Assembly: GCA_965153455.1 (NCBI GenBank)
Contig: OZ234499.1
Coordinates: 1,488,001 to 1,552,000, forward strand
Length of the DNA: 64,000 nt
Direction: 5' to 3'
DNA from: Sphagnum compactum
Taxonomy: Eukaryota > Bryophyta > Sphagnopsida > Sphagnales
This document shows, one piece after another, positions 22,771-34,625 of the stretch (within the stretch, counting starts at the first letter, position 1; every line of letters starts with the position of its first letter). The position numbers were made by a program, and so were the translations under genes. The notes below the pieces were generated by a model. That model worked only from the letters and a program-made list of their open reading frames with translations, made no database searches and was not told the origin of the DNA.

Positions 22771-25000
22771 ATGCTCCTTTCCCATGTGGCCCACCTATTT
22801 TCGAAAATGGAGTTGCTGGCAAAGGTTTTCATGTGCATAGTTGGATCCAACTACCCACTACTATTTGCTGAGTCTTCCTACATAGTGGGTCTTCCAGTGG
22901 GCTGTTGGCCCTCTCCTTACCCACTAGATTGGAGGCGGTGCTCACTATTTGTTATTTTGACAGCACTATTACTGACAAGTGCTAAAAACACAAATAAATC
23001 GTAATGGAATTGAGATGTGGGTATGACATGTGAATGTTTCATCGCTACACTTTTACTGATTCCTTAGTAGGTGTTCTAAAAAGAATGGGTGGGTAGGCCC
23101 ATGGAACTGACCCATACCCACATGAGCTGGGTGTGCTCATTGTCAACCGGAGAGGCCAACAGAATAATATATGCACTTTTCTATGTTCAAGTTTATCTTG
23201 TTGGCTTTTGAAAACCGACCTGTTTTAGGCATTGTTACTTTTTGTCAATTTTTTTGACGTAACCCCAAGTCCACAAAAGGGCAGAGCCAAAAATGGCTAT
23301 CATCAACAACAGGATGGTGAAGAAAATGGCAATCGTTCATAACTAATTATTTAGACATCCTTTTCTATTCTGACTATGGACTGAAGCAAGGGTTGTTGAT
23401 TCCATAAATATACCTTTAAAGTCTGGCAATAAACGCCACAAAATCAGTCTTTTCTAATTTAAATTCAAAAAAGTGCCAAGTTTTGCACCAAAAAAATCTC
23501 TGGTATTGAGAGTATTAATCTTGTACTTTTGTGCAGGTTTGTTCTTAAGGGGAGATTATGGGTGGTGGTCTGCAAGCTTCGCTTTTATAGGTTCATGGGT
23601 AATCAGGAGGGTACTGTGGGGAATCAATGGTGCAAACATTAGTTATACTATGAAACATGCCAAATACACTATCATATCACCATATACCCTACAAAGCCTT
23701 TTGGTACTCTTGATATCATTGGAAAGCCCTTTATGAGTACCCACTAAAGAGTGCATGGCCCATTTTTTGGGCAAAATTTCCCCATCTGGTGACCAAAAAA
23801 AAAGGGGACTACCACTCCTACAGAGGATTCTTTTATAAAAATTGCACAAAGTCACCATGTTTTGAGGAGAAAAAAAGTTGAATTTGCTACCTTTAGACCA
23901 TATCTTTTAGGATGTCCCCAGAATATTATAGCAGGGTTCCAAAATATTGTCTATTGCACTCTTTGTCCTGCAAACTTGGCTAAGTCTCTTGTGGAGGATC
24001 CCCTCTACACCTTCCTGACAAATTTTTAAAAAAAGTACACTGCTTTCAACTAATACTGTTTAAATAAAAGCATATTATTACAAATAGGCAAATAGTAAAT
24101 TCATGGGAGCCTGAAAACCACTTCCCACAGCAAATGGACAGCAACAGCGTTCAACACCGTTTTTAAACCGAGGAATGTTTCACCTCCTTAGGCTTTAGCA
24201 CCTGACAAAATGTTAAGTGAAAATTTGGTTGCAAACTGTAGGCACAGTCGTGGACCGACCAAGTTTTTGCTACTTGGGTTTTCAAACCGATGAGGATAGC
24301 AACAGGAAGGTGTGAAATGTCACTATGTCTTCACGTCTGCACAAGAACAGAGGAGTCCTTGACCTGCACTACCCTGCTTTTCTCAACATAATTAACTGAA
24401 GAGTTAAGTTGGTTACAGAACATTTTGTGCGCCCTCATCTGGATGTAACTTATTTGACTGTCGCACCACCTGCAAAAACTGTGAGCAAAATCGCCTCAAA
24501 GTGGTTGGCCCCAAAGTAACTTGACAGTTATCACACAAAACAGTAAACAGGACGACAGTGTAAAAGCGGCAAAATTTGATTCAGAATTTCTTGATCCTTG
24601 TGGGGAAATCTTGCCAATTTCTCTCTCTCAATTTCAAATCACACAAATCTTCTCAAATTTGCTGGATTGCCAACAGCTGCGGAGATCTGATATAATTCTA
24701 AGGACCAGATCTGGCTCAGCAATTACTCCAACAATGGCGCAATATTAGATGAATCATCCTCCAGCATCTTGTGAGTCAGAGTTGTGATCATCATATGGGG
24801 CCGTGGGTCCTGCAGAGGAAAAGAAAGATCAGAAGCTTATGGATCAGTGCCAGGCAAGTGGACTGCTGCCATGGTACTCCAGAGTTCCCGCACAAGGATT
24901 CCTTCTCGTACCAAAAGTCTACGTCTGATTTCAAGTCAGGGGACGATGCTGCTCCGGAAAAGTGACGCCCTGACCCCACTCCCAAGTTGTCAGAAATGGA
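22771..25000. other. Intergenic, no supported gene
   Basis: The sequence shifts from AT-rich to more balanced composition after about 24.5 kb. Overlapping frames of up to 106 codons occur on both strands without recognisable motifs. The right part may contain upstream control sequence of the Roco gene. Confidence 0.35.
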
Positions 25001-25001
25001 G

Positions 25002-25010
25002 CATAAAAAG
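25002..25010 (+). promoter_or_regulatory. Candidate TATA box of the Roco gene
   Basis: CATAAAAAG is followed about 30 bases later by a pyrimidine-rich CACTTCT-like stretch (TGACTTCTCTCACACAGCTC), a common plant start-site context. The GC-richer 25.0-25.66 kb that follows would be a leader exon. Motif-level support only. Confidence 0.25.
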
Positions 25011-25658
25011 GGCCCAACTCAGTGACTTCTCTCACACAGCTCACCTAATCTCCTTCCCACTACGACAGTTTGCATCAGAGTGACCCATTGCAGAACTTCG
25101 CGTGTACACACACAGCAGCGCAGAGAGACCCACACTAGGGACGCCTGGATTTCTTGCCACGCTCTAATCACTCAGTATAGCTCTCAGTCCTAGAACACTA
25201 GGAAGCTGTTACTCTTCTCTCGACCTTGGGCCTTTGAGAGCTCAGAGAACCACGTCTTGCACAGTCTGTTTGTCTCCATACATCATTTTGCATGCGACTT
25301 CCCTTAATTCCTAGCAATGAGCGACCTCGATCCAGTCTAACTTCCTATAAATCTTGATCTCCCCGCTCCACAAACTGTCATTTCTATTTGTGCATTCGAA
25401 CTCTTTTAAGTCAAGTGTCTAGTGTTATTGAAAGTCCAAACCAAGTAAGAAGGGCGCTGCATCCTCGTTCCTGGTTATCGACAAGTTGCTGAATCTCTCC
25501 TTCCGTGTATGCCCCGACCACACCGGAGTTTTATGTTAACACGTTATCTCGCTGGGCGCTTCAGAAATATACAGTGGAGAAAACTGGTCGATCTCTCTAC
25601 GGCCGTCAAGGACGCTAGCAGATGACGAATGCGCATATTTGCACTTTGGACGATCCGG

Positions 25659-27768
25659 GTGAGTGATTCTTTGATGAATACTAAATTTTCAACTTGTGAT
25701 CCTGGATTCGCACGCATCCAGCGAGTTTGTCGAGGTTGGTATCCTAACAATAATAGGTATGGTAATGGACAGGTGTGCTTGGTAGCACTACGTGATTGCA
25801 GCAGACCCACGTCGTAGAAATCAAAGAAGTCATATCAAGGCTTAGTGACGGTGTGAGCCTTGGACATGAGACGGTGACCTACGCAGGCCCGAGGTACTCC
25901 AGGTTCATGATGTCTGCTTACCGCAAGGATCACCCAAGGCAAGCCCTCGGTTCCTATAACTCCAGCTCAAACTATCGGAGGTCCTTCATAGTTTTCCACA
26001 GTTACATCTCTTCTCTTTCTGTATAATAGAGAACTATGTAGATTTGCGTACTTTGTAGCGTGCTTTTCTTTCAGCTGCCGCATCTGGCTGTAAGCTTTGT
26101 GATCGTAGTGAATACTAAAGGAACAACATAATATATTCCGCAGCTTCTCTAACGGTTTTATGCCTTGGTCGGGCAGGACTGCGAGATGCAAAACCCATGT
26201 CCTACAAGCCATCAACTTTTCAGACACCTCTAACTAAATTGTTGCAAATGTTTGGGCTGCAGATAAATCAGGGAAAGAGTTCTTTGGCCCCAATTCAATG
26301 GTTCTCGAGGAAGGGTTATGTGATTGGAGTAGGTGACTCTCTTTGTTGAACATGTACCGATAATTCTCCTTTGAAACCGGGGTTGTTCGCAAGCTATTGA
26401 ATGCTCTAGATCTCCCAATAATTATGTGGAATTATGTAAAGTTTGTCTGATTGTATGAACACTTCGAGTGTGTTTGGATTTCAATCCTGTCAAAATGTAT
26501 TTCTTACAGTACCACACAGTACGAGGTCGAGAATGATCTCTGCGACGTCCTAAGAAGTTGCTTCCTACTGACCGAAGTTATGACAGGTGCAAGACTGGGG
26601 AGGAGCATAGTTTTGCAAAGTGTGTTGGAGTGGAAGGCAGCGGGTTCAACTGCTGATAGAAATCAAATAGCTATATGGATCGACAGTTTGTGAGATCTGG
26701 TGAATATACCCGCGCGAAAAACTATTAATTGAAGGAGAGAAACCAAAGAATTTTGGCTCCTATATCAGGGAACCTCTCTCTGGCAGATTGCTCAACGTAA
26801 CTTGCAAGAAGTAGACTTCATTGGGTTTCTCTGTGTCTTCTGTAACATCCATACCCATATTGACTCGCTGTGATATTCCCATTTCTTCCAAGAAGGGCGT
26901 GTAGACTTCGAATGGAAATATGAGGAAAACCTTCCGAACTGTTTTTGAGCTAATATTTTGTGGGAAGAGAGAGTGTAATTTGTGAATGAGGCTGGCCAAT
27001 GCTGACTACTTGCGATCAGTTAATGCAGGCAAGGCAAATCATAAAGAATCGTGGAACAGGCTTTTCTTCGTTGAGACACTGTCTGGAGCCCCAGCGCTGA
27101 CGCATGGATTTGTATCCATCCTTTTCACGCAGGCTTTCCTTATGATCACCAAGTTGTTGAGTGTTGGTCTGTCACGACCGACATGCCAAATCCTCCGTGC
27201 AGGCACTTCATTTGGCTTAGATTTTTTCACCAGAAGATTCACATGAACTTGTATCAAGGTTCGCCATGAACATTATTATAATCGCGAGCTTGGAGGGAGA
27301 GCTGGCCAAACAGAATGGAGGAGTGACGCCCATTTAAAAGTCCCTTCTTTGATTTTGTAGAAAATCAACGTATGTGATTTACACTTCTGATCACCATGTC
27401 CATCTACTCATAATGTCAAGTGTTTAGTGTGCAAATCCAAAGCTAACTTCAAGTATTGTGTGAACCATGTATCGGGATGGGAAAGGTAGTATATGTGCAA
27501 TAACACAAGTAACTCAAATGAAAGGCTGAACCATAATGGCACTGATTTGACTAAGTTTATGCTTGGAACACAAGATGGGTGTAAATTCTAATCTCAATCT
27601 ACTCTAGAAATTGTACACTTGGATATAATTTACCAAACTAGTACCATCATTCAAACTTCAACACTGTACAATATTACATCAAGTGGCAGTCATTGTTAGA
27701 AGAAGATCTGGATATGTGAAGCGTCGGAGGATCTCGCAATAAGACTCATTGATGTTATAATGTTGCAG
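25659..27768 (+). other. Probable 5'-UTR intron of the Roco gene
   Basis: A strong donor (GG|GTGAGTG at 25659) and an acceptor (ATGTTGCAG at 27760-27768) would join a non-coding leader to the exon carrying the Roco start. If correct, the first bases after the splice are ATGTGA, a minimal start-stop upstream ORF, 36 bases before the main ATG. Inferred from splice motifs and composition only. No gene is recognised inside. Confidence 0.3.
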
Positions 27769-27804
27769 ATGTGATTGTGATCCGCCTCCAGCAATTGTTG
27801 GGAA

Positions 27805-30800
27805 ATGGAGTTGGAGGCTTCTTCCGTGGCGGTTTATGATCCAGGCGATCCAAATCTAGGCGAGCACCAGGGATCACGTAGCAATGACTCAGGGAAACAA
27901 ATTCCACAAGAACTTTCTCTATCAGAGATCATGCCTTTTGAAGCATCGCATGAGTCTAGCGGAATTCCGGACCAAGAATTTCAACAAGGGGGAAGTCGCA
28001 ATCTTTCAACCCTTGATCAGCTTCGCGCTAAGAAAATGCCTACAGATTCTCCACCACCAAAACGAAAATCAGTGTATCTTCTCAAACCTGCTGATCGAGG
28101 AATGGTAACTTGTGATGAGGTTATTTCCATCCTAAGAAACTCCCAATTGGATGAACTATATTTTGAACTAATGGATTGCGAGGAGGATGGATTCATTGAA
28201 GCAGATAGAGAAGATCGCCTGCATCTTTTTGATGCTATCGGTAAATGTGAAAGCTTGAAGTCAATTAAGATTGAGCGTGGGCAAAAGTTGCATGTGGAGG
28301 AAATTTTGCTTTTACGTCCAACATTGGAGAAACGTATTGAACGTCTTGTGTTCCATGTAGACGATTGTGATCAAAGAGTATTCACAATTTTATGTGAAAT
28401 GTTGGCCAAGAATAATGTCCTTAAAGATGTATGCTTCTTGGAGGTCGAAGATGAACACTTGGAAGTTTTGTGTGAAATTTTGCCAACATTCTATACCTTT
28501 AAGCCAATTTTGGATCTTAACTTATCAGCCGTTGTAACAATCTCTGGAGTTACTTCATTGGTGTCAATATTGGGTATGAATTCAATTGTGAGGCGTTTGC
28601 ACATTTGGGATCTAGAGAATTTGTTGGGCTCTAATGGACTTGAGATGATACTCAATCCCCTTATTGGTCACTTGGGAAATCCACCTGTTAACCATTCAGT
28701 CAACGACCTTGGCTTAGGGCGGTATAGCGAAGGATTTGGAGGAACAATCAAGGCTGTTGTTGAAATGTTACGCACAAACAAGAGCCTTACGAGTTTTTTA
28801 ATATCGTCAAACAGCACTTTCAAACCAGTGATGATACTCGATCCCCTTACTGGTCACTCGGGGAATCCACCTCTTAATCAATCACTCAAACAGCTTATTT
28901 TTTGGGAAATTAATATTGGACGAGATGGAGGAGGAATTAAGGCTATTGCTGAAATGTTACGCACAAACAACAGCCTTACGAAGTTTTCAATAGTGGATGA
29001 CCGTACTTTAAAACCGTCCGATGTGTGTACAATTTTGAGTTCATTGGAGAACAACCAATCACTTCGTGAACTTGGATTTCATGGTTGTGATCGTGTTGAA
29101 GGAGCTGATTTGTTGGGCAAGATGATGGATCTCCTACGAGTGAACCCTTGGTTGACAGAAATTGATTTGAGGAATACTCCCTTGGAACGGGAGGGACAAG
29201 CCGCACAAGTGAGAGCACAACTGGAAAGAAATGCCCAAGATTATATGAAAGTGGTGAGGGGCATGCCTCGAGTACCGCCCAAGTTTATAAAAGTATTTTT
29301 ATGTGGGAATGCATACTCAGGCAAGCCCCTCAACTCTACTTCTATAAAAAACATCTTTTCCGTGTCAATTTCCTATGAAGCCAATAATGTTTGTTCAATT
29401 GTACACAATATTATCTCACCATCAAAATAATTATTTGACATGTAAATTACCATGGACATGTCTATTGAGCTTCAAAATGCATGAATTAAGAACATGCTTA
29501 TTTTTGTCAAATTCGATAAAGTTCAAATTTGGTTCAACCTGAAATGAATATTCATATTAACTATAAAAGTTCTTGACAAAGAACCAATTAATAAATTCAA
29601 TACATCTTGTCAAACCTTATTGTTATAACCTATGATCTATCCATAATTGGGTATTGGGTAAACTTATCCACATGTTTTTGCATGTTAAAGGCATTTTGTT
29701 TCCTTCCCAAAAGATTTAAACTTAATTTTTTTACAACTGGAAAAGAGTATTTTCATTTGAGTAGTTACAAAATTATCAATTAGAATGTTCGGTGTGAAAT
29801 TTTTTCAAAGACATGCAATTGGGCTTTATCTAGTAAATTCTTTCATTCATCTATCCCTAATTGAGAGGTCAAAGATGCACATTATAATACATGTGCAAGA
29901 ATTTTTTAATGCCATCAACTCTTTACAAACACATTTTGTAAAAAGAAATTTGTTCAAGCCATCATCTAGTCAAAAGTATGACAATTGTAAGGACAAACAA
30001 AAATAATCTAGATGGTTGGTGCTTTGCTTTAATAGTGCCACTTGATAGCAATTGAGAAACTATACAATAACTTGAGAAATACACTATACATAAATCCATG
30101 CTTTGTTTGATAACAAAATGTATAATCATATAATATATATTTGTGGATAATTAATCCAACAAAACTTCTTATGTATTTATAAACAAAGATTTCAAGGAGT
30201 TTCTTTTGTTACAATGGTTTGGTTGAAGAAGGAAAATAGTTTGAATGTTTTTATGAAAGTTCATTGGTAATGCCCTTAGTTCAAAACAAGCTCAAAAATC
30301 AAAATAAAATATTTTAGGATGTATATTTGTTGATAGTTCAATTAAATCTTCTTACAAACTATGGTTCATTTTCAAGTTTACAAACATTGCATATGAATCA
30401 CACCAGATACCTAATGTGACATGTTAAGGTATCTTTAATTTGATCATGTTGTAAAAAATTTCCATTTGAAAATATGCATGGTTATTTCATCATTATAAAA
30501 TATTTGAACTTTCAATTGTGCATTCAAATACATCAAACGCTAAAATTTGAATCTGTACCCAATGCGTAAGAGCTTGTCCTACAGATGTATTATAACTTTT
30601 GTTCACCAACATGTACAGGCAAAACTACATTAAGGAGATCAATGGCTAGGAGTCTTGAAAAAGGAGTCAAATCCCATTTCATTCCATTGGTGGAGATCAT
30701 TGAATTGCGAAAACCTTTCAAATGTTGTTTCAATGATCCAAATGAATGGGACAAAAGAACACGAGGGATAAATATCAAGGTTCTTGTGGATAACCTTGAC

Positions 30801-33666
30801 ATGAAGGTTTCCATATGGGATCTTGCAGGCCAAGATGAGTACCACGCTTTCCATGATATGATGCTCCCAGATTTGAGCACTCAAGGGAATGTGTGTTACT
30901 TTCTTTTGGTTTGTAACCCTTTCCTTTGGGATCAGTCGGGGAAGCCAAAGACTCCACAAGAACTTGAAGCTGAGTTTTCTTATTGGTTGAGATTTATTTC
31001 ATCAAACACAAAAAGGTCATCCAACTTTGCACCACGAGTGACAATTGCGTTGACAAACAAAGACCAAGAATACATTCATAAGCAATTTATGGATCCTTGT
31101 GTGACAAAATTGAAAGCAAGATTTGTTGATTTCATCAACTTATCTTCAAATACCCATTCAATCAATGCACATTGTTCCCGAGAAGCAAAACAAGTGTTGA
31201 AAGATGTGACCACTACTTGCAAAAATGTCCTTGAAAATTTGCCTCAAGTTTATGAAATATGTTTACAAGTGCAACTTGGTATATGTCAATGGATCAAGGA
31301 ACATCCGAACCAACCCATTGTGAACATGCAAATCTTTGAACGAGAAATATTTGCTAAAACCGCTTTTCAATTGCAAGTATTAGCACCTCAGTTGGCCCAA
31401 CCAGAATTGGAAAAACCACAGATTGCAATAGCAATGTTTTTGCATGATGCAGGGGAGATTATTTATTTCAAGAATGAGGATTTTGTTGTTTTAAATTTGA
31501 ATTGGTTTTGCCACAAGATGATGGGTCACTTAATCAAGCTTCGAGGACATGTGGAAAGTACGAATTTGGCAAAAACATTTCCTAATGGCTTTGGGGAAAT
31601 GGAACATCTTGAAATCCTTTTGGGATCTTCTTTGAAAGATACCGCTAATTTGGTGGGCCTAAAGAAGGATGAAATCCTCAATTATCTTGTTCGTTTGATG
31701 GTCAAGATGGATTTTGCATATGAGGTTAGCACTGTGGGAGAATTTCACTCCCAAAGTGTAACACACCTTTTTGTTCCCACTACATTACAATTTGATCAAA
31801 GTGTTGCGAAAGGTGAACGACGTTTGAAATGGACTTCACAATTTTCTTCTGATGCGGAGGTTATTTATATTGGACAAAGATTGCAATGTGGTGACCAAGA
31901 GCACACGACCCTTACCCCAGGGTTCTTTCCTCGAATTCAAGTAAGAACAAAACCAATCTAACTTGAACTTGAAAAACAAGCATTATCATGTTAGAAATGT
32001 AGCATAGAATTGACTATAATCTTGCTCACAAATATAAATTTATTTTTTATAATTGTTGGGTTTTCACACTAGAATCTTGACATGGCTATGAAAAACCTTT
32101 TTGTAGGTGGCATTGCATAATCATTTCAAAGTCAATTGGAGATATGGACAACATGTGAATGAGAGAAATCTCATGAAAATATGGAGAGATGGTTTGGAAG
32201 TCTTCGTTGAGTTGAGTGGTGATGAAATGGGTGGTCATGTTTTCATTGATGTGCTCGTGAAATCTGCAAAAACCAAGTTAAAAACCCTTCAACTTGTGAA
32301 TGATCATGTCTTGAGCCAAATTGAACACTTGTGTAGTGTTGCCCAAGGTTGTCAAGGGGTTGCACTTGTGAGAGGGGTGTTGAGGCCAAAAGTTGTGAAA
32401 AACTTAGTGTTATGCAAAAATAGAAAAAACCAAACAGTGTTGGTTGAAGACCTCAAACAAGAGTTGGTTCAGGAACTCAAACAAGAGTTGGTTCAGGACC
32501 TCAAACAAGAGTTGTTGGTAGAAAACTTTGAATTGTCACAATGTGTGCATACATGGCCAGAAGTGGATGTACCTTCAAGTGATCGTGATTACTTAAGCAT
32601 CAGTATGGATGATAAGGTCACATCACTTTTGGGTGAATTGCAAACATTAGAGGTGTTAGACAGGCATTTTCGACACCTCAAGAATGTGGAGATGGATGTT
32701 GACAACTTTCATGCCGATAACATGTCGATGGAGAATGCAAGAGATGTTTTCCAAAATGATAATGAAAGTTTAGATGTCAAGCCACAAGGTTCATTTCGTC
32801 AAAATTCATCCAAAATTTCAAACATCTTGGAACGTCGTGACATTAGCAACAATGAGGTTGTTGCTAATGTTGTTGCTGAAATGAGAGCAATGGAAAATAG
32901 GATCATTGATCACCAGAAGCTGTTGGAAAACCGAATCATTCGCGCATGTGAGGAAATTCGAGTTATGGGACAAACCTTGTATGGAAAGGTGACAATGAAG
33001 GTGGATGGGATCATGAACCTGATCTTGCAATTGGACCAACGACAAGTGCCATGCAATTTTTATTTCACCACTCCTGGGACGAAACGCAATCGTCAACTCA
33101 TCATGGAATTGTTATCTGGAATGGAAATTGTCCATCTCCATTTGCTATGCGAACATGTTGATGGCATTCATGTTGTGGAAAGACAAAAGGGTGTTGAGAT
33201 TAAGTTGTCCCCATCAATAACAAGGGAAAAAATTAATCGTTTAATCATGGCTAGTCTCACAGTTTTGTCCCTTCTTGTGAAAGTGGGTGCCCATGTGACA
33301 GCGGGAATTGGTAACATGATACCAAATATTGGGCAATTTGTTGCATTGACTTGTGACACACAGAGTCTTAATGACTATTTACCTGATTCCAAAGGAAGTA
33401 ACCACCAAGCCATAATAAAAAATCTGCCTACTTCAAGTGATGCACAAATGGCAATGCAAGGAAATGGAAAAAAGGCTGCTGAACAATGGCTTGTGAACTT
33501 GTTAAAAGGAAAAGAAATATTAGACTTATTTAGTTTGAAGAGGGTTAAATATGTTAAGATAAGAGATTGTAATGAAGGCTATCCTATTCGGTGGGTTTGT
33601 GAACACCATTGGAAAGAAGGTATGGAGAGGGGCACAATAGAAGATTGTGCATTCAAACCTACTTAA
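27805..33666 (+). CDS. LRR-Roc-COR (Roco family, TORNADO1-like) protein
   Basis: Coding exons 27805-29320, 30619-31940 and 32107-33666 join in phase to about 1465 residues. Roco proteins are large GTPases acting in cytoplasmic or membrane-linked signalling; the plant type is represented by TORNADO1. Residues 1 to about 110 are low-complexity. About 110-490 are ribonuclease-inhibitor-like LRRs, including a 62-residue unit that occurs twice (DNA period 186 at 28645 and 28831). Roc follows: P-loop GNAYSGKT (501-508), WDLAGQ (572-577) and TNKD (651-654). COR contains LHDAGEIIYF and DFVVLNLNWFCHKMMGHLI. Residues 1061-1084 are three 8-residue repeats like LKQELVQ, probably a coiled coil. From about 1262 there is an unassigned module with a hydrophobic stretch (about 1325-1361) and a WVCEHHW end. 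Intron 1 has a GC donor (CAG|GCAAGC) and splits the P-loop glycine codon; intron 2 is GT-AG. No kinase domain is present, unlike LRRK. All key GTPase residues are intact, so it is probably functional. Confidence 0.9.
29321..30618 (+). other. GC-AG intron inside the P-loop codon
   Basis: The donor is CAG|GCAAGC and the acceptor TGTACAG|GCAAAA. Removing 29321-30618 rebuilds G-K-T of the P-loop exactly. GC donors normally need the strong CAG|GCAAG context seen here. If retained, translation runs on to a stop at 29428-29430 and leaves an LRR-only protein of about 540 residues. Confidence 0.85.
31941..32106 (+). other. Roco intron 2, GT-AG
   Basis: The donor CAA|GTAAGA and acceptor TTTTTTGTAG flank a 166-bp intron in phase 0. 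It separates the COR region from the coiled-coil and C-terminal exon. Confidence 0.85.
32449..32520 (+). repeat. In-frame 24-bp tandem repeat, three copies
   Basis: Units at 32449, 32473 and 32497 each begin GA(C/A)CTCAAACAAGAGTTG. They encode three 8-residue blocks of the form (D/E)LKQEL(V/L)(Q/V), which extend a charged helix in the Roco protein. Confidence 0.9.
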
Positions 33667-34479
33667 GGTGGTTCTTTTAATTTAGTTATAGGCCTTATAC
33701 ATGCCAATGCAATTCATTTTTATTTGAGATCATGAAAAGATTTTATCTTTCACTTTTGTGGTGTAGCCACATTAGTAACCATCCACGAGAAGATTCGGCC
33801 AAATTTGCCTATAGGACAAATAGTACAATAATTTTTTTTTGTAATTTTGTTGTTGTTTTGCAAATTGCCAAAACAAGAGCTTGAAATCTAGTAAACCTAG
33901 TCCAAAGACCATGTTTTTCTAGCAATTTATTTGAAAAATTTCCAAACAAAACATTTGTAGGGATTGTAATAGATTAATTGTTTTCCACAAATTGTTAAAA
34001 GTTTGCACAAAAAGAACTCATTGATCAGGAGATTACAAAATGCATGTAATATGATATTGGTTTGTAGATCTTACATGCACTAGGATACACATTAATGCTT
34101 GTAGATGCCCTTAATTGGTCAAAATGTTTGAAAGTGTTCAATAAAAATATCCTTGTCATCAAAATCAAATGTCTTACAACAATTTAAATATTTACATTTT
34201 AGGTTTAGGGAAATAATTAACTAACTATATCATCTTTAAATAGTTTTTGATTTCAAAAAGCTACATAAATGTAACATCTATTTGATTGGTAAAAGGTTGG
34301 TCTTGAATGGATGTTGATGAATGGATTTCATAATAAAGATGTAACATTCAAGATTATAATGTGTGATGGGAAAATGTGTAGAATTAAATGGAATGCATGA
34401 TTATTACTTTTAATTATCAATCATAATCAAATGAATTCATAAGTTTATGATTATTTAGTCATAGGTTGTTAAAAAATAT
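33667..34479. other. Roco 3' flank and UTR, duplicated downstream
   Basis: There is no gene here. A possible poly(A) signal AATAAA lies at 34140-34145. The stretch is recognisably repeated after the pseudogene at 45690-46140, which shows that the copies arose from genomic DNA and not from a processed transcript. Confidence 0.6.
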
Positions 34480-34625
34480 GTTAAAGTTAGTTGGTTTGAA
34501 TAGGGTTCAATATTTTAAATAATTGAAATAATAATGAAGATAATCATCTTCATTAGTTTGTCAATGTTATAGGCAAGAAACATTGTCCATTTAAACCTTC
34601 TAAAGTGGTTTGATCTAATTGACAT
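34480..34625 (+). pseudogene. Tiny remnant of the Roco 3' end
   Basis: The order of short matches follows the last 140 bases of the Roco exon: AGGGTTCAATATTTTAAATA aligns with the AGGGTTAAATATGTTAAGAT stretch, then AATGAAG, then ATTGTCCATTTAAACC and AAAGTGGTTTGA align with the gene end (ATTGTGCATTCAAACC, AAGGTGGTT). It is heavily decayed with the middle lost. The same remnant, longer, lies at 46440-46870, and the flanks after both match. Confidence 0.45.

Noticed and set aside
30590-30959. - strand frames opposite Roco exon 2
   Set aside because: Shadows of the real coding strand.
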